From an uncultured Eubacteriales bacterium (GTDB taxonomy: Bacteria > Bacillota > Clostridia > Oscillospirales > Butyricicoccaceae), in contig CAKTWY010000006.1 in NCBI GenBank assembly GCA_934630445.1, positions 1 to 30,186 on the forward strand: 30,186 bases of DNA, read 5' to 3'. The notes beneath the pieces were generated by a model. That model was not told the origin of the DNA, made no database searches, and worked only from the letters and a program-made list of their open reading frames with translations. Made by a program: the position numbers and the translations under genes. Below, in pieces: positions 14,812-21,808 of this stretch (position 1 is the stretch's first letter; every line of letters starts with the position of its first letter).

Positions 14812-15890
14812 TGAAAAAGAGCCGCATTGCCGCCCTTGCTGCGGCGCTTTCGTGCCTTCTGACAGCCTGCTGCGATTACAGAGAGCTGAACGACCTGGCG
14901 ATCGTGCGCGCCGCGGCGGTCGACGCATCCGGTGCGGGCGTTCGCGTCACGGCGCATGCTTCCGCCGGGGAAAAGGCCGCTTCCGCCACGGCGGAAGGAC
15001 AGAGCGCGGCGCAGGCCTTTGGCCGTGCGCGCTCCGCGGTGGGCCCGTCGCTCTACTGGAGCCATATGGAAAGCCTTGTCATCGGCCGCGCGCTGGTGCG
15101 CGGCGGCGGATTGCTGCCGCTGATCGACGTTTTGTGCCGCGAGCGCGAGCTCAGGCCCAGCGTTCACCTGTATCTTGCCGAGGGAGACGCCGCCCACCTT
15201 TTTGAAGACGCGCCGGAGGGCGCGATTGACGACCTGTCGAAAACGTTTCACGAGAGCCGACGCGGCCCGCTGCTTGAGATGCGCGCGTTTGAGCTGCTCA
15301 ATCTTCTTGCAGAGCGCGGGGCGGACGGGTGCCTGCCGGTTGTCTCCATCGAGGAGGAGGAGCTGCGCCTGACCGGCGTGGCCGCACTCTCGGCGGATGA
15401 GATTGCCCTTATCCTCGACGAGGAACAGATGCGCACCTTTGCGGTGCTGCGCGCGCACGCGGAGGAGACGGAATTTCCCGTTTCAGCGGCGGATACGACC
15501 GCCACCGTGCGCGTGAGTGAGAGCGCGTCGGACATCGACGCCCGGTATGAAGCGGGGCGTGCCTCGTTCGTTATGCGCGTGCGTCTCAAAGCTATCCTTT
15601 CTGAGCTCGATGGGGCGAAGGAGCCGCGCGCCCTGCTGGATCCTGCCTTCCAGGCCGCGGTGGAGCAGGCGCTTTCCGCGCAGCTCACCGCCCGCGCGGA
15701 TGCGCTGATCAGCGAGCTGAAGCGCGCGCGCAGCGACATTCTCGGCTTCGGGCGCGCATTTATCAAAAAATATCCCGCCTGGGAAGAGGAGGATCTGCGC
15801 GCGCTGTTCGCCGGCAGCGATATCCGCGTGGAGATTGAGACCGACCTTGTCGGCAGCGGCCTGCTTATCACGCCGCTGCGTGAGCGGTAA
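14811..15890 (+). CDS. gerAC: Spore germination receptor C subunit, Ger(x)C lipoprotein
   Basis: The protein of 359 residues starts with a lipoprotein signal peptide (M-K-K-S-R, hydrophobic core, lipobox L-T-A-C at about residue 19) directly followed by C-D-Y-R-E-L-N-D-L, the characteristic opening of Ger(x)C proteins. The A-Q-A-F segment, the W-S-H-M-E-S-L-V-I-G strand and the C-terminal K-R-A-R-S-D-I-L-G-F-G helix also fit the family. It is anchored at the outer face of the spore inner membrane as part of the germinant receptor. The ATG at 14811 overlaps the gerA stop by 1 nt with a GGAGGAG site. A 341-nt repeat-bearing gap separates it from gerB. Confidence 0.92.
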   Translation: MKKSRIAALAAALSCLLTACCDYRELNDLAIVRAAAVDASGAGVRVTAHASAGEKAASATAEGQSAAQAFGRARSAVGPSLYWSHMESLVIGRALVRGGGLLPLIDVLCRERELRPSVHLYLAEGDAAHLFEDAPEGAIDDLSKTFHESRRGPLLEMRAFELLNLLAERGADGCLPVVSIEEEELRLTGVAALSADEIALILDEEQMRTFAVLRAHAEETEFPVSAADTTATVRVSESASDIDARYEAGRASFVMRVRLKAILSELDGAKEPRALLDPAFQAAVEQALSAQLTARADALISELKRARSDILGFGRAFIKKYPAWEEEDLRALFAGSDIRVEIETDLVGSGLLITPLRER

Positions 15891-16231
15891 GGAGCGGTTC
15901 TGCGCGCTTTGGTGTCATGCGCAGTTGCCCACACGATGTCATCCTGAGCGGAGCATGCTCCCCCATACCTGTCATCCTGAGCGCAGCGATACCCCTCCGG
16001 GGCACGCGAGGATCCCGTCCGTAGAACGGCAGGCTGCCGGGCAATGCCTTCCTGCGCCCGGGATTCTTCGGCTTTCGCCTCAGAATGACAGTTACTCTGT
16101 CATCCTGAGCGCAGCGAAGGACCCCGCCCGCAGAACGCCGGACTTCATCGAGGCATGCGGACACTCCATCTGTCAGCCGGCGTGCTCCCTATGCCTATTC
16201 TCAAACGCTATACCACGAAAGGACGTCTTAT
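15891..16231. other. 341-nt gap inside the ger cluster filled by dispersed repeats
   Basis: No supported gene is present. Most of the gap consists of the TGTCATCCTGAGCG-type repeat, with one complete inverted unit and two partial ones. The final 60 nt hold the gerB ribosome site. No convincing promoter was identified for gerB. Confidence 0.6.
15937..16130. repeat. Dispersed hairpin repeat cluster (copy 1)
   Basis: Three starts of the TGTCATCCTGAGCG motif occur at 15937, 15970 and 16098. The unit 15970-16090 begins with TGTCATCCTGAG and ends with CTCAGAATGACA, near-perfect terminal inverted repeats. The stretch from 15980 to about 16030 (gcgatacccc..., ggcacgcgaggatcccg, cgtagaac) is nearly identical to that from 24044 on. 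It is intergenic and non-coding, and resembles the MITE- or REP-like elements common in gut Clostridia. Confidence 0.8.
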
Positions 16232-17335
16232 ATGCGACCTGAACGCGAATGCGTATCAAACCGCCAGTGCTTCTGGCTTCTGTTTCTCATTCTGTGCGGC
16301 GGCACGGTCACGCATAATCTTACCGGAACGGCCGGGCGCGACGCGTGGCTCTCCGTCCTTGGCGGGGCGCTTGCGGCGGCGGGGCTCTATGCAGTGACGC
16401 TTGCGGCGCGAAAGCGCTTTCCGGACCTCGACTTTTTTGCGATGCTGCGCAGAGTGTTCGGCCGCTTCGGCGGCGGAATCGTCACGGCAGTGCTTCTCGC
16501 CGCTGCGCTGCTGTCGGCGGGTGTTGTTACGGCCAATTTCGCACTGTTTCTGCGCGTCGCCTCCATGCCGCGCACGCCGCCGGTCTTCTGGTGCCTGCTG
16601 ATGCTCGCTTCGGCGTGCTTTCTCGTGTCAAACGGCCTGATGCCTGCCGCACGCTTTGCCGGCGCGGCAGCGCCGGTGGTGCTTGTCTGCCTCGTGCTGT
16701 CAACAGTCCTGTCGCTGCCGCAGGCGCGCCTGTCTGAACTCTTGCCGGTTTTGGGGCGCGGTGCGCTTCCGGTGGTGCGCGGCGCCCTGGCGTCCTTTGC
16801 CATGCCGTTTCTGGAAGGCTTTTTTCTCATTGCGCTGCTGCCCTTCGGCGCGGGGGAAGAGCGCGGCTATAAAAAGCCTGTTTTCCTGGGCCTGCTTGTT
16901 GCGGCAGCGGTGCTTCTTCCGGTCTTCATGCGCAACGTGATCGTCCTGCGCTATCCGGTGTCGTCCTTTTTTTATTATCCTTCCTACGAAGCGACAGGCC
17001 TCATCACGGCGGGCGGCTTTTTCGAGCGGGAGGAGGTTATCACGGCGCTTGTTTTTCTCCTGTGCGACGCCATTCGCGTTGCAGTCATTACGCTCTTCGC
17101 GGCCCGCGCGCTTGCAAGCTTTTTCCCCAGGATGCGCTATGCAGAGCTTTGGTGCGCCGCCGCGGCGCTCGGGCTTTCGCTGCTGCAGCTTGGCAGCAGC
17201 ATGAACGCGATCGCGCTGCTGGAAAATTATCAGTATGCGGCCGTACCGCTCGTCGCCGCGCCGGCGCTCGTCATCTGGCTCGCTTCTTTCCGGCCCGGTG
17301 CGCGCATGCATGAAAAACGGCAGCCCAAAGCATAA
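16232..17335 (+). CDS. gerAB: Spore germination receptor B subunit (endospore germination permease)
   Basis: This 367-residue integral membrane protein has about ten hydrophobic helices and the GerAB/APC-superfamily opening (S-N-R-Q-C-F-W-L-L-F-L-I, then G-R-D-A-W-L-S-V-L-G-G). Other family features are V-T-A-N-F-A-L-F-L-R-V-A-S-M-P-R-T-P and the P-F-L-E-G-F-F helix. It is the putative germinant-sensing, transporter-like subunit of the receptor in the spore inner membrane. The ATG at 16232 has an AAAGGA site 8 nt upstream. The gene order A-C-B occurs in other Clostridia, but the gap before it is unusually long and filled with repeats. No terminator is evident after it. Confidence 0.9.
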   Translation: MRPERECVSNRQCFWLLFLILCGGTVTHNLTGTAGRDAWLSVLGGALAAAGLYAVTLAARKRFPDLDFFAMLRRVFGRFGGGIVTAVLLAAALLSAGVVTANFALFLRVASMPRTPPVFWCLLMLASACFLVSNGLMPAARFAGAAAPVVLVCLVLSTVLSLPQARLSELLPVLGRGALPVVRGALASFAMPFLEGFFLIALLPFGAGEERGYKKPVFLGLLVAAAVLLPVFMRNVIVLRYPVSSFFYYPSYEATGLITAGGFFEREEVITALVFLLCDAIRVAVITLFAARALASFFPRMRYAELWCAAAALGLSLLQLGSSMNAIALLENYQYAAVPLVAAPALVIWLASFRPGARMHEKRQPKA

Positions 17336-17394
17336 AAGTAAAAAATAATACCAAAATGACAAAAATAATGATAGCCGAAAAAAACTTTCCCCGC

Positions 17395-17400
17395 TATAAT
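17395..17400 (+). promoter_or_regulatory. -10 element of the corrinoid protein gene
   Basis: A perfect TATAAT lies 76 nt before the ATG, with a very A-rich upstream stretch but no clear -35. It would give a leader of about 70 nt that contains the hairpin at 17417-17442. Confidence 0.45.
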
Positions 17401-17416
17401 AAAGCTATATGTTATG

Positions 17417-17442
17417 GCGGCGAGCGCCCACAGGCGCGCCGC
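17417..17442 (+). other. Leader hairpin upstream of the corrinoid protein gene
   Basis: Two 5-bp stems (17417-17421 with 17438-17442, and 17424-17428 with 17433-17437) stack with a 2-nt bulge and a CACA loop. It would form right at the 5' end of the transcript. It could stabilise the mRNA, and there is no match to a known riboswitch. Confidence 0.4.
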
Positions 17443-17475
17443 ACAAGTTTTCGACTGAAAAGGGAGAGTTTTTTT

Positions 17476-18111
17476 ATGAGTATTCTTGCAGAAATCAGCG
17501 AGCTTTTGCAGCGCGGCCGTTCGCCGAAGGTGAAAGAGGGCGTTCAGAAGGCGCTCGACGAGGGCATTGCTCCGAAGGATATCCTTGAAGAAGGGCTTCT
17601 GTCCGGCATGAGCATCATCGGCGAAAAGTTCAAGAACAACGAGGTTTTTGTGCCGGAAGTGCTGATCGCCGCGCGTGCGATGAACGCCGGCATCGAGATC
17701 CTCAAGCCGTATCTCGTCGCCGCGGGCGTCGAGTCGAAGGGCACCGCCGTGATCGGCACCGTCAAGGGCGACCTGCATGACATCGGCAAAAATCTTGTCA
17801 AAATGATGCTCGAGGGCAAAGGCCTTCGCGTCATCGACCTCGGCGTTGACGTTCCGGCGGATAAGTTTGTCGCCGCTGCGAAGGAGAACGACGCGAATAT
17901 CATCTGCTGCTCGGCGCTTCTAACCACCACAATGGGCGAGATGAAGAGCGTTGTCGAAGCTGTCAAGGCGGAAGGACTCGACAGCAAGGTGAAGGTCATG
18001 GTCGGCGGCGCGCCTGTGACGCAGAATTTCTGCGATTCGATCGGCGCGGACTGCTATACGCCCGACGCCGCGTCTGCGGCGGATGCTGCGCTCAAGCTCT
18101 GCATCGCGTAA
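17476..18111 (+). CDS. Corrinoid (B12-binding) protein of methyltransferase systems
   Basis: The protein has 211 residues. Residues about 1-88 form the helical cap typical of the methionine-synthase B12-binding module. The cobalamin domain follows with D99-L-H101-D-I-G104, where the His is the lower axial cobalt ligand, then later S-A-L-L-T-T-T-M and V-G-G-A-P-V-T segments. This is the MtaC/MtbC/MtgC-type protein that carries a methyl group between a substrate methyltransferase and a second methyltransferase. The start at 17476 follows an AGGGAG site. The frame extends upstream to 17356 without a ribosome site. Unusually, it stands alone with its own promoter and terminator. No MttB/MtgB partner is adjacent, and the only candidate in the window is the URO-D-fold protein at 9923. 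Confidence 0.9.
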   Translation: MSILAEISELLQRGRSPKVKEGVQKALDEGIAPKDILEEGLLSGMSIIGEKFKNNEVFVPEVLIAARAMNAGIEILKPYLVAAGVESKGTAVIGTVKGDLHDIGKNLVKMMLEGKGLRVIDLGVDVPADKFVAAAKENDANIICCSALLTTTMGEMKSVVEAVKAEGLDSKVKVMVGGAPVTQNFCDSIGADCYTPDAASAADAALKLCIA

Positions 18112-18136
18112 AAACAATTTCAAGATCAAAACCTGC

Positions 18137-18176
18137 AGCCCTGCAGCGCGGATAACGCCGTTCTGCAGGGCTTTTT
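18137..18176 (+). terminator. Rho-independent terminator of the corrinoid gene
   Basis: A 10-bp stem (18137-18146 with 18163-18172) with a 16-nt loop is followed by TTTTT (18172-18176). It isolates the corrinoid gene from the ABC transporter operon. Confidence 0.85.
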
Positions 18177-18254
18177 ATGCGCCGGGTATCACCCGGCTGC
18201 GATGGATGAGGAAGCTTGACATTTGGCATGTATGATTAAAATTTTAAAAAATAC

Positions 18255-18282
18255 TTGACATATTGATGAAAGTGCTTACAAT
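18255..18282 (+). promoter_or_regulatory. Sigma-A promoter of the sugar ABC transporter
   Basis: TTGACA (18255-18260), a 16-nt spacer and TACAAT (18277-18282) give a strong sigma-A promoter, starting near 18289 with an 80-nt leader. A second TTGACA at 18216-18221 with TAAAAT at 18237-18242 (15-nt spacer) may be a weaker upstream promoter. Confidence 0.75.
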
Positions 18283-18311
18283 ATAACTAGTAAGTAATTG
18301 GAAGTACTTAC
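18273..18311 (+). promoter_or_regulatory. Candidate operator: three alternating half-sites
   Basis: The 7-mers TGCTTAC (18273-18279), GTAAGTA (18290-18296) and TACTTAC (18305-18311) occur in alternating orientation. The second and third form a perfect inverted repeat with an 8-nt spacer. They overlap the -10 and the transcription start, a position expected for repression or regulated initiation. The binding protein is unknown. Confidence 0.55.
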
Positions 18312-18368
18312 AAGAGTAGAAAAGGCGCGACGAAGACAAAGCGCCGGAAAAATTTGGGGGTTTCTGTT

Positions 18369-19784
18369 ATGAGCAAATGGAAGAAAGCACTTGGCCTTCT
18401 GTTGGCGTGCGCTATGCTGGTAACCTGCTTTACCGCATGCAGCAGCACTCCGGCACCGGCCGAAGACGGCAGCACCGGCGACGGCGGCACCACAAACGGC
18501 GATACCGTCAGCAGCAATAAGGATTACGATCTTTACATATTCCAGTTTAAGGTCGAAATTCAGGAGCAGCTCGAAGAAGCAGTCGCTGCGTTTGAGAAGG
18601 AGAACAACATCAAGATTCGTCTTGAGAACGCGGGCGGCGGCGTTTCCTACGGAGATCTTCTCCCCAGCTCCATGCAGAAGGAAGATAAGCCGGGTCTGTA
18701 CACCCTGATCAACCCCAACGAGGCGAAGCGCTATTTTGACTATGCGGCGGATCTGAGCAACACGGCGGTGTACAAGAATCTGGCTGATCCTTCCATCGTT
18801 GACGCGATGACGATCGACGGCAAGGTCTGCGGTGTTCCGTACACCGTTGAGGGCGGCGGCGTCATTTACAACAAGGAGCTCCTTTCCAAGGTGGCGGGCG
18901 CCGATATTGAAGGCGTCGACACGACCTCGCTCGACACGATCGTCACTTCCATGCGCGAGTCTTTCGATGCATACAAGAATGTTGTCGAGTATGTTCAGGC
19001 ACACAAGGACGAAATCGGCGTCAAGGGCGCGTTCACTGTTCCTGGCAAGATCACTTGGAACCATGCCCAGCATATGTTTGGTGCTGCCACCAGCAGAGCG
19101 TACGCCAACGAGGCCGAAATGCTCGATGCTATGACGCTTTCCGATGAAGCAGCTGACAGAATCACCGATCTCCAGGCGACGTATGACCTCTACATCAACA
19201 ATGCCACCATGTCCGGCGCCGAGATCAATACGCTTGACTATGATCTCGGCGTGAACGAGTTCGCTATGGGCGAGTCCGTCTTTATCCAGCAGGGCGACTG
19301 GGCGTACATCGCCATTGCCAACGTCATGGACAATGCGTCCGAGAACCTCGGCTTCCTGCCGATCCCGTACAACAACAGCGCGCTCGACGGCGATGAAAAG
19401 GCTGCCGACCACGACCGCCTGCCGACGGGTGTTCCCGCTTACTGGGCGATCAACTCGCAGGTTTCTGAGGAAGAGCAGCAGTGGGCTGCGAAGTTCCTCG
19501 AGTATATCTATGTAGAGCACCTGAACGACATCGCTGTCAACCAGTTTGGCTTTACCGCTCCTTACAAGGGCGTTGAACCCGCCGAGGACAATCCGCTTGC
19601 GGCCGACATTATGATGTACATGAATGAGGGCAAAACCATCGGCTGGACGCACAACGCGTATGCGGCTGGCTGGCCTGACAATGTCACGGGTCCGGACATC
19701 CAGAAGTACACCGCCGGTGGTATCTCTTGGGAAGACCTCGTGACCAATGCGGTGAACGGCTGGGCCGAATACAAATCCCGCTAA
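18369..19784 (+). CDS. ABC transporter sugar-binding lipoprotein (family 1 extracellular solute-binding)
   Basis: The protein of 471 residues has a lipoprotein signal (M-S-K-W-K-K, hydrophobic stretch, lipobox F-T-A-C at about residue 26) and a short Ser/Thr/Gly linker. The binding-protein fold follows, with A-F-E-K-E-N-N-I-K-I near the N-terminus, G-V-P-Y-T-V-E-G-G-G-V-I-Y-N-K-E-L-L in the hinge region and A-M-G-E-S-V-F-I-Q-Q-G-D-W-A in the second lobe. This is the pattern of CUT1-type carbohydrate-binding proteins. It delivers sugar or oligosaccharide to the permeases at 20026 and 20862. The ATG at 18369 follows a GGGGG-rich site. Codon use is less extreme in GC than that of the neighbours, which fits a highly expressed gene. 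Confidence 0.92.
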   Translation: MSKWKKALGLLLACAMLVTCFTACSSTPAPAEDGSTGDGGTTNGDTVSSNKDYDLYIFQFKVEIQEQLEEAVAAFEKENNIKIRLENAGGGVSYGDLLPSSMQKEDKPGLYTLINPNEAKRYFDYAADLSNTAVYKNLADPSIVDAMTIDGKVCGVPYTVEGGGVIYNKELLSKVAGADIEGVDTTSLDTIVTSMRESFDAYKNVVEYVQAHKDEIGVKGAFTVPGKITWNHAQHMFGAATSRAYANEAEMLDAMTLSDEAADRITDLQATYDLYINNATMSGAEINTLDYDLGVNEFAMGESVFIQQGDWAYIAIANVMDNASENLGFLPIPYNNSALDGDEKAADHDRLPTGVPAYWAINSQVSEEEQQWAAKFLEYIYVEHLNDIAVNQFGFTAPYKGVEPAEDNPLAADIMMYMNEGKTIGWTHNAYAAGWPDNVTGPDIQKYTAGGISWEDLVTNAVNGWAEYKSR

Positions 19785-19790
19785 AGATCC

Positions 19791-19950
19791 GCACGGAAAA
19801 TTGACCGTGCATACAAGGTAAAACTGTGTGTTTGATGCAGGAGAGTAGGGGGCTTGCCGCGGATGATCGGGCCGGCTGCCCGAAATCCTGCATCAGACTT
19901 ATTTCATAAATGCCGGACAGGCCGCCCGATCGGCCTGCGCGGCATTTATG
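19791..19950 (+). ncRNA. Highly structured intergenic RNA between binding-protein and permease genes
   Basis: Three hairpins lie in a row in a 241-nt gap. They are a 6-bp stem (19791-19796 with 19805-19810); a 13-bp stem with one wobble pair (19830-19842 with 19886-19898) that encloses a small CGGGC/GCCCG hairpin; and a long hairpin of an 11-bp stem (19905-19915 with 19940-19950) capped by a 7-bp stem (19918-19924 with 19931-19937). No T-run follows the last one. Similar gaps in sugar ABC operons are known to raise binding-protein mRNA over permease mRNA. It may also be a distinct RNA element. Confidence 0.5.
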
Positions 19951-20025
19951 ACGCCTTCCATACAGCGCCCCGGCTGCGGCAGGGAGCGCGGTCCTTTTCG
20001 GTATTCATGATGCAAGGTGGTTTAT

Positions 20026-20862
20026 ATGTACAAAAAAAAGACGTTTTTCCTGTTTTGCGCCCCGGCTTATATCGCCTTTCTGATCTTTATGATCGTTCCT
20101 ACAATCAGCGGCCTTGTATATGCCTTTACGGACTGGAACGGCCTTAAAGTTACGCAGTTTGTAGGAATTGAAAATTTTTTGCGCGTTTTTCAGGATAAGT
20201 ATTTTCTTGATTCCATCTGGTTTACGACTAAGATGGCGGTCATCGCAATCATATGTTCGAATGTAGTGGGCTTTTTCCTGGCCCTTCTGACAACAAGCAA
20301 ATTAAAAGGCACGGTGTTTTTCCGCTCCGCCTATTTTGTGCCGAACCTCATCACCGGTCTGGTGCTGGGCTATTTCTGGCAGTACATTTTCCTCTATCTG
20401 TTTCCGCTTCTGGGGCTGCCGAATCTTCTGGTCGACTCCTTTGGCGGGCTCATCGCGCTGACCATCATGGAGACATGGCAGCGCGGCGGCTACCTGATGC
20501 TCCTTTATATTGCGGCGATCCAGAACATTCCGAAGGAACTGAACGAGGCGGCAGAGGTCGACGGCGCCAACTACCTGCAGCGTCTTCGCCATATCATTTG
20601 GCCGATGGTCGCTCCGGCGTTTACGTCGGCAACGTTTATCACACTGACCGGTGAGTTCAAGGGCTTTGACAACAACTTCTCCCTGACGATGGGCGGCCCG
20701 TTCCGCTCGACGGAAATGATTGCTCTTAATATTTATAAAACCGCATTTGTAGAGAACCAGTATGGTTACACACAGGCGAAGGCAATCATATTCCTTCTGA
20801 TGATCCTTGTTATCACCAGCATTCAGCTTTATTTCACAAAGAGAAGAGAGGTGGAGATGTAA
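20026..20862 (+). CDS. Sugar ABC transporter permease 1 (MalF/UgpA type)
   Basis: The 278-residue protein has six predicted membrane helices and the EAA loop E-A-A-E-V-D-G-A-N-Y-L-Q-R-L-R-H-I-I-W-P (around residues 180-200) that contacts the ATPase. The F-x-D-W-N-G periplasmic-side motif after the first helix is typical of CUT1 permeases. The ATG at 20026 with an AAGGTGG site 5 nt upstream is preferred to the in-frame GTG at 20017, which lies inside that site. It is the first of two permeases, and its stop overlaps the next start by 1 nt. No ATPase gene follows, so it probably shares a housekeeping MsmK/MsiK-type ATPase encoded elsewhere. Confidence 0.92.
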   Translation: MYKKKTFFLFCAPAYIAFLIFMIVPTISGLVYAFTDWNGLKVTQFVGIENFLRVFQDKYFLDSIWFTTKMAVIAIICSNVVGFFLALLTTSKLKGTVFFRSAYFVPNLITGLVLGYFWQYIFLYLFPLLGLPNLLVDSFGGLIALTIMETWQRGGYLMLLYIAAIQNIPKELNEAAEVDGANYLQRLRHIIWPMVAPAFTSATFITLTGEFKGFDNNFSLTMGGPFRSTEMIALNIYKTAFVENQYGYTQAKAIIFLLMILVITSIQLYFTKRREVEM

Positions 20863-21683
20863 TGCGCAAAAAAAAGGCTGTCGGAAGATTTTTTCTGTAT
20901 TTTACGGCGATTGCCGTTGCCATTATCATCCTCGTGCCCTTCTATATTCTGATTGTCAACTCCTTTAAAAGCCAGAAAGAGATCGTCATGAACATTCTGG
21001 CGTTCCCGTCAAAGCTGAGCTTTGACAACTATGTCAAGGCGTTTGAAAAGCTCAATTTTATGAGCGCGGCATACTATTCCCTTGTTGTTACGATTACTTC
21101 GGTGGCGGCGCTGGTTTATTTCCCGGCCATGATGGCGTGGCAGCTCGTGCGCGGCAAGCACCGCGCCTCCGCGTTTGTGTTCGGTTCGCTGGTTTTCTCC
21201 ATGCTTGTGCCGTTTCACTCCATCATGCTGCCGCTCGTGCAGGTGACGGATGTCCTGAAGTTCAACGGCCCCTACACCATGTGGGTGGTTTATCTCGGCC
21301 AGGGCGCTGCAATGGCGGCGTTCCTCTTCCACGGCCATGTCAAATCCGTGCCGCTGGAAATTGAAGAATCGGCGCTCATCGAGGGCTGCAATCCGTGGCA
21401 GGTGTTCCACAGGATTGTTTATCCGCTGCTGAAGCCGATGGTCGTCACCATCGCCGTGCTGGAAATCATGTGGGCGTGGAACGACTATCTCATGCCGAAG
21501 CTGGTGCTGAACGACACGGAGACGCTCCCCATCGCGATCCAGATGTTCAACGCCGGTATTTACGGCAAGCAGATCGATATGATGATCACGGCCGTTGTCA
21601 TCATGCTGATCCCCGTTATGATCTTTTATATCTTCGCACAGAAATATATTATCGAGGGTATGGTCGCGGGCGCGATCAAGTAA
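20862..21683 (+). CDS. Sugar ABC transporter permease 2 (MalG/UgpE type)
   Basis: The protein of 273 residues has six membrane helices and the EAA-type loop E-I-E-E-S-A-L-I-E-G-C-N-P-W-Q-V-F-H-R-I-V-Y-P (near residues 166-188). It also has the V-N-S-F-K region after helix 1, typical of MalG-like subunits. It forms the heterodimeric channel with the upstream permease. The ATG overlaps the preceding stop by 1 nt with a purine-rich AGAGAGGTGGAG site. The gene ends the operon and is followed by a strong terminator shared with the convergent regulator gene. Confidence 0.92.
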   Translation: MRKKKAVGRFFLYFTAIAVAIIILVPFYILIVNSFKSQKEIVMNILAFPSKLSFDNYVKAFEKLNFMSAAYYSLVVTITSVAALVYFPAMMAWQLVRGKHRASAFVFGSLVFSMLVPFHSIMLPLVQVTDVLKFNGPYTMWVVYLGQGAAMAAFLFHGHVKSVPLEIEESALIEGCNPWQVFHRIVYPLLKPMVVTIAVLEIMWAWNDYLMPKLVLNDTETLPIAIQMFNAGIYGKQIDMMITAVVIMLIPVMIFYIFAQKYIIEGMVAGAIK

Positions 21684-21722
21684 GAAGGCTCCGGCGCGCA
21701 TCTGCTTCCAGTCATAAGCCGA

Positions 21723-21757
21723 AAATCCCCTGCCGGACAGTGCCCGGCAGGGGATTT
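21723..21757. terminator. Bidirectional terminator between permease and regulator genes
   Basis: A perfect 14-bp stem (21723-21736 with 21744-21757) with a 7-nt loop begins with AAA and ends with TTT, so it can terminate both convergent transcripts. Confidence 0.85.
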
Positions 21758-21808
21758 CGTATTCTGTCGCTTTTTGCAGCCCGGCGGTTGAATGCCCTGA
21801 CGATGCGC

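Noticed and set aside
15937..16130. CRISPR array
   Set aside because: The repeat units are unequal in length and orientation, have inverted termini and lack regular spacers. No cas gene is present.
18276..19652. Long minus-strand open frame opposite the sugar-binding protein
   Set aside because: The plus-strand gene has a promoter, lipobox and family motifs. The antisense frame has none.
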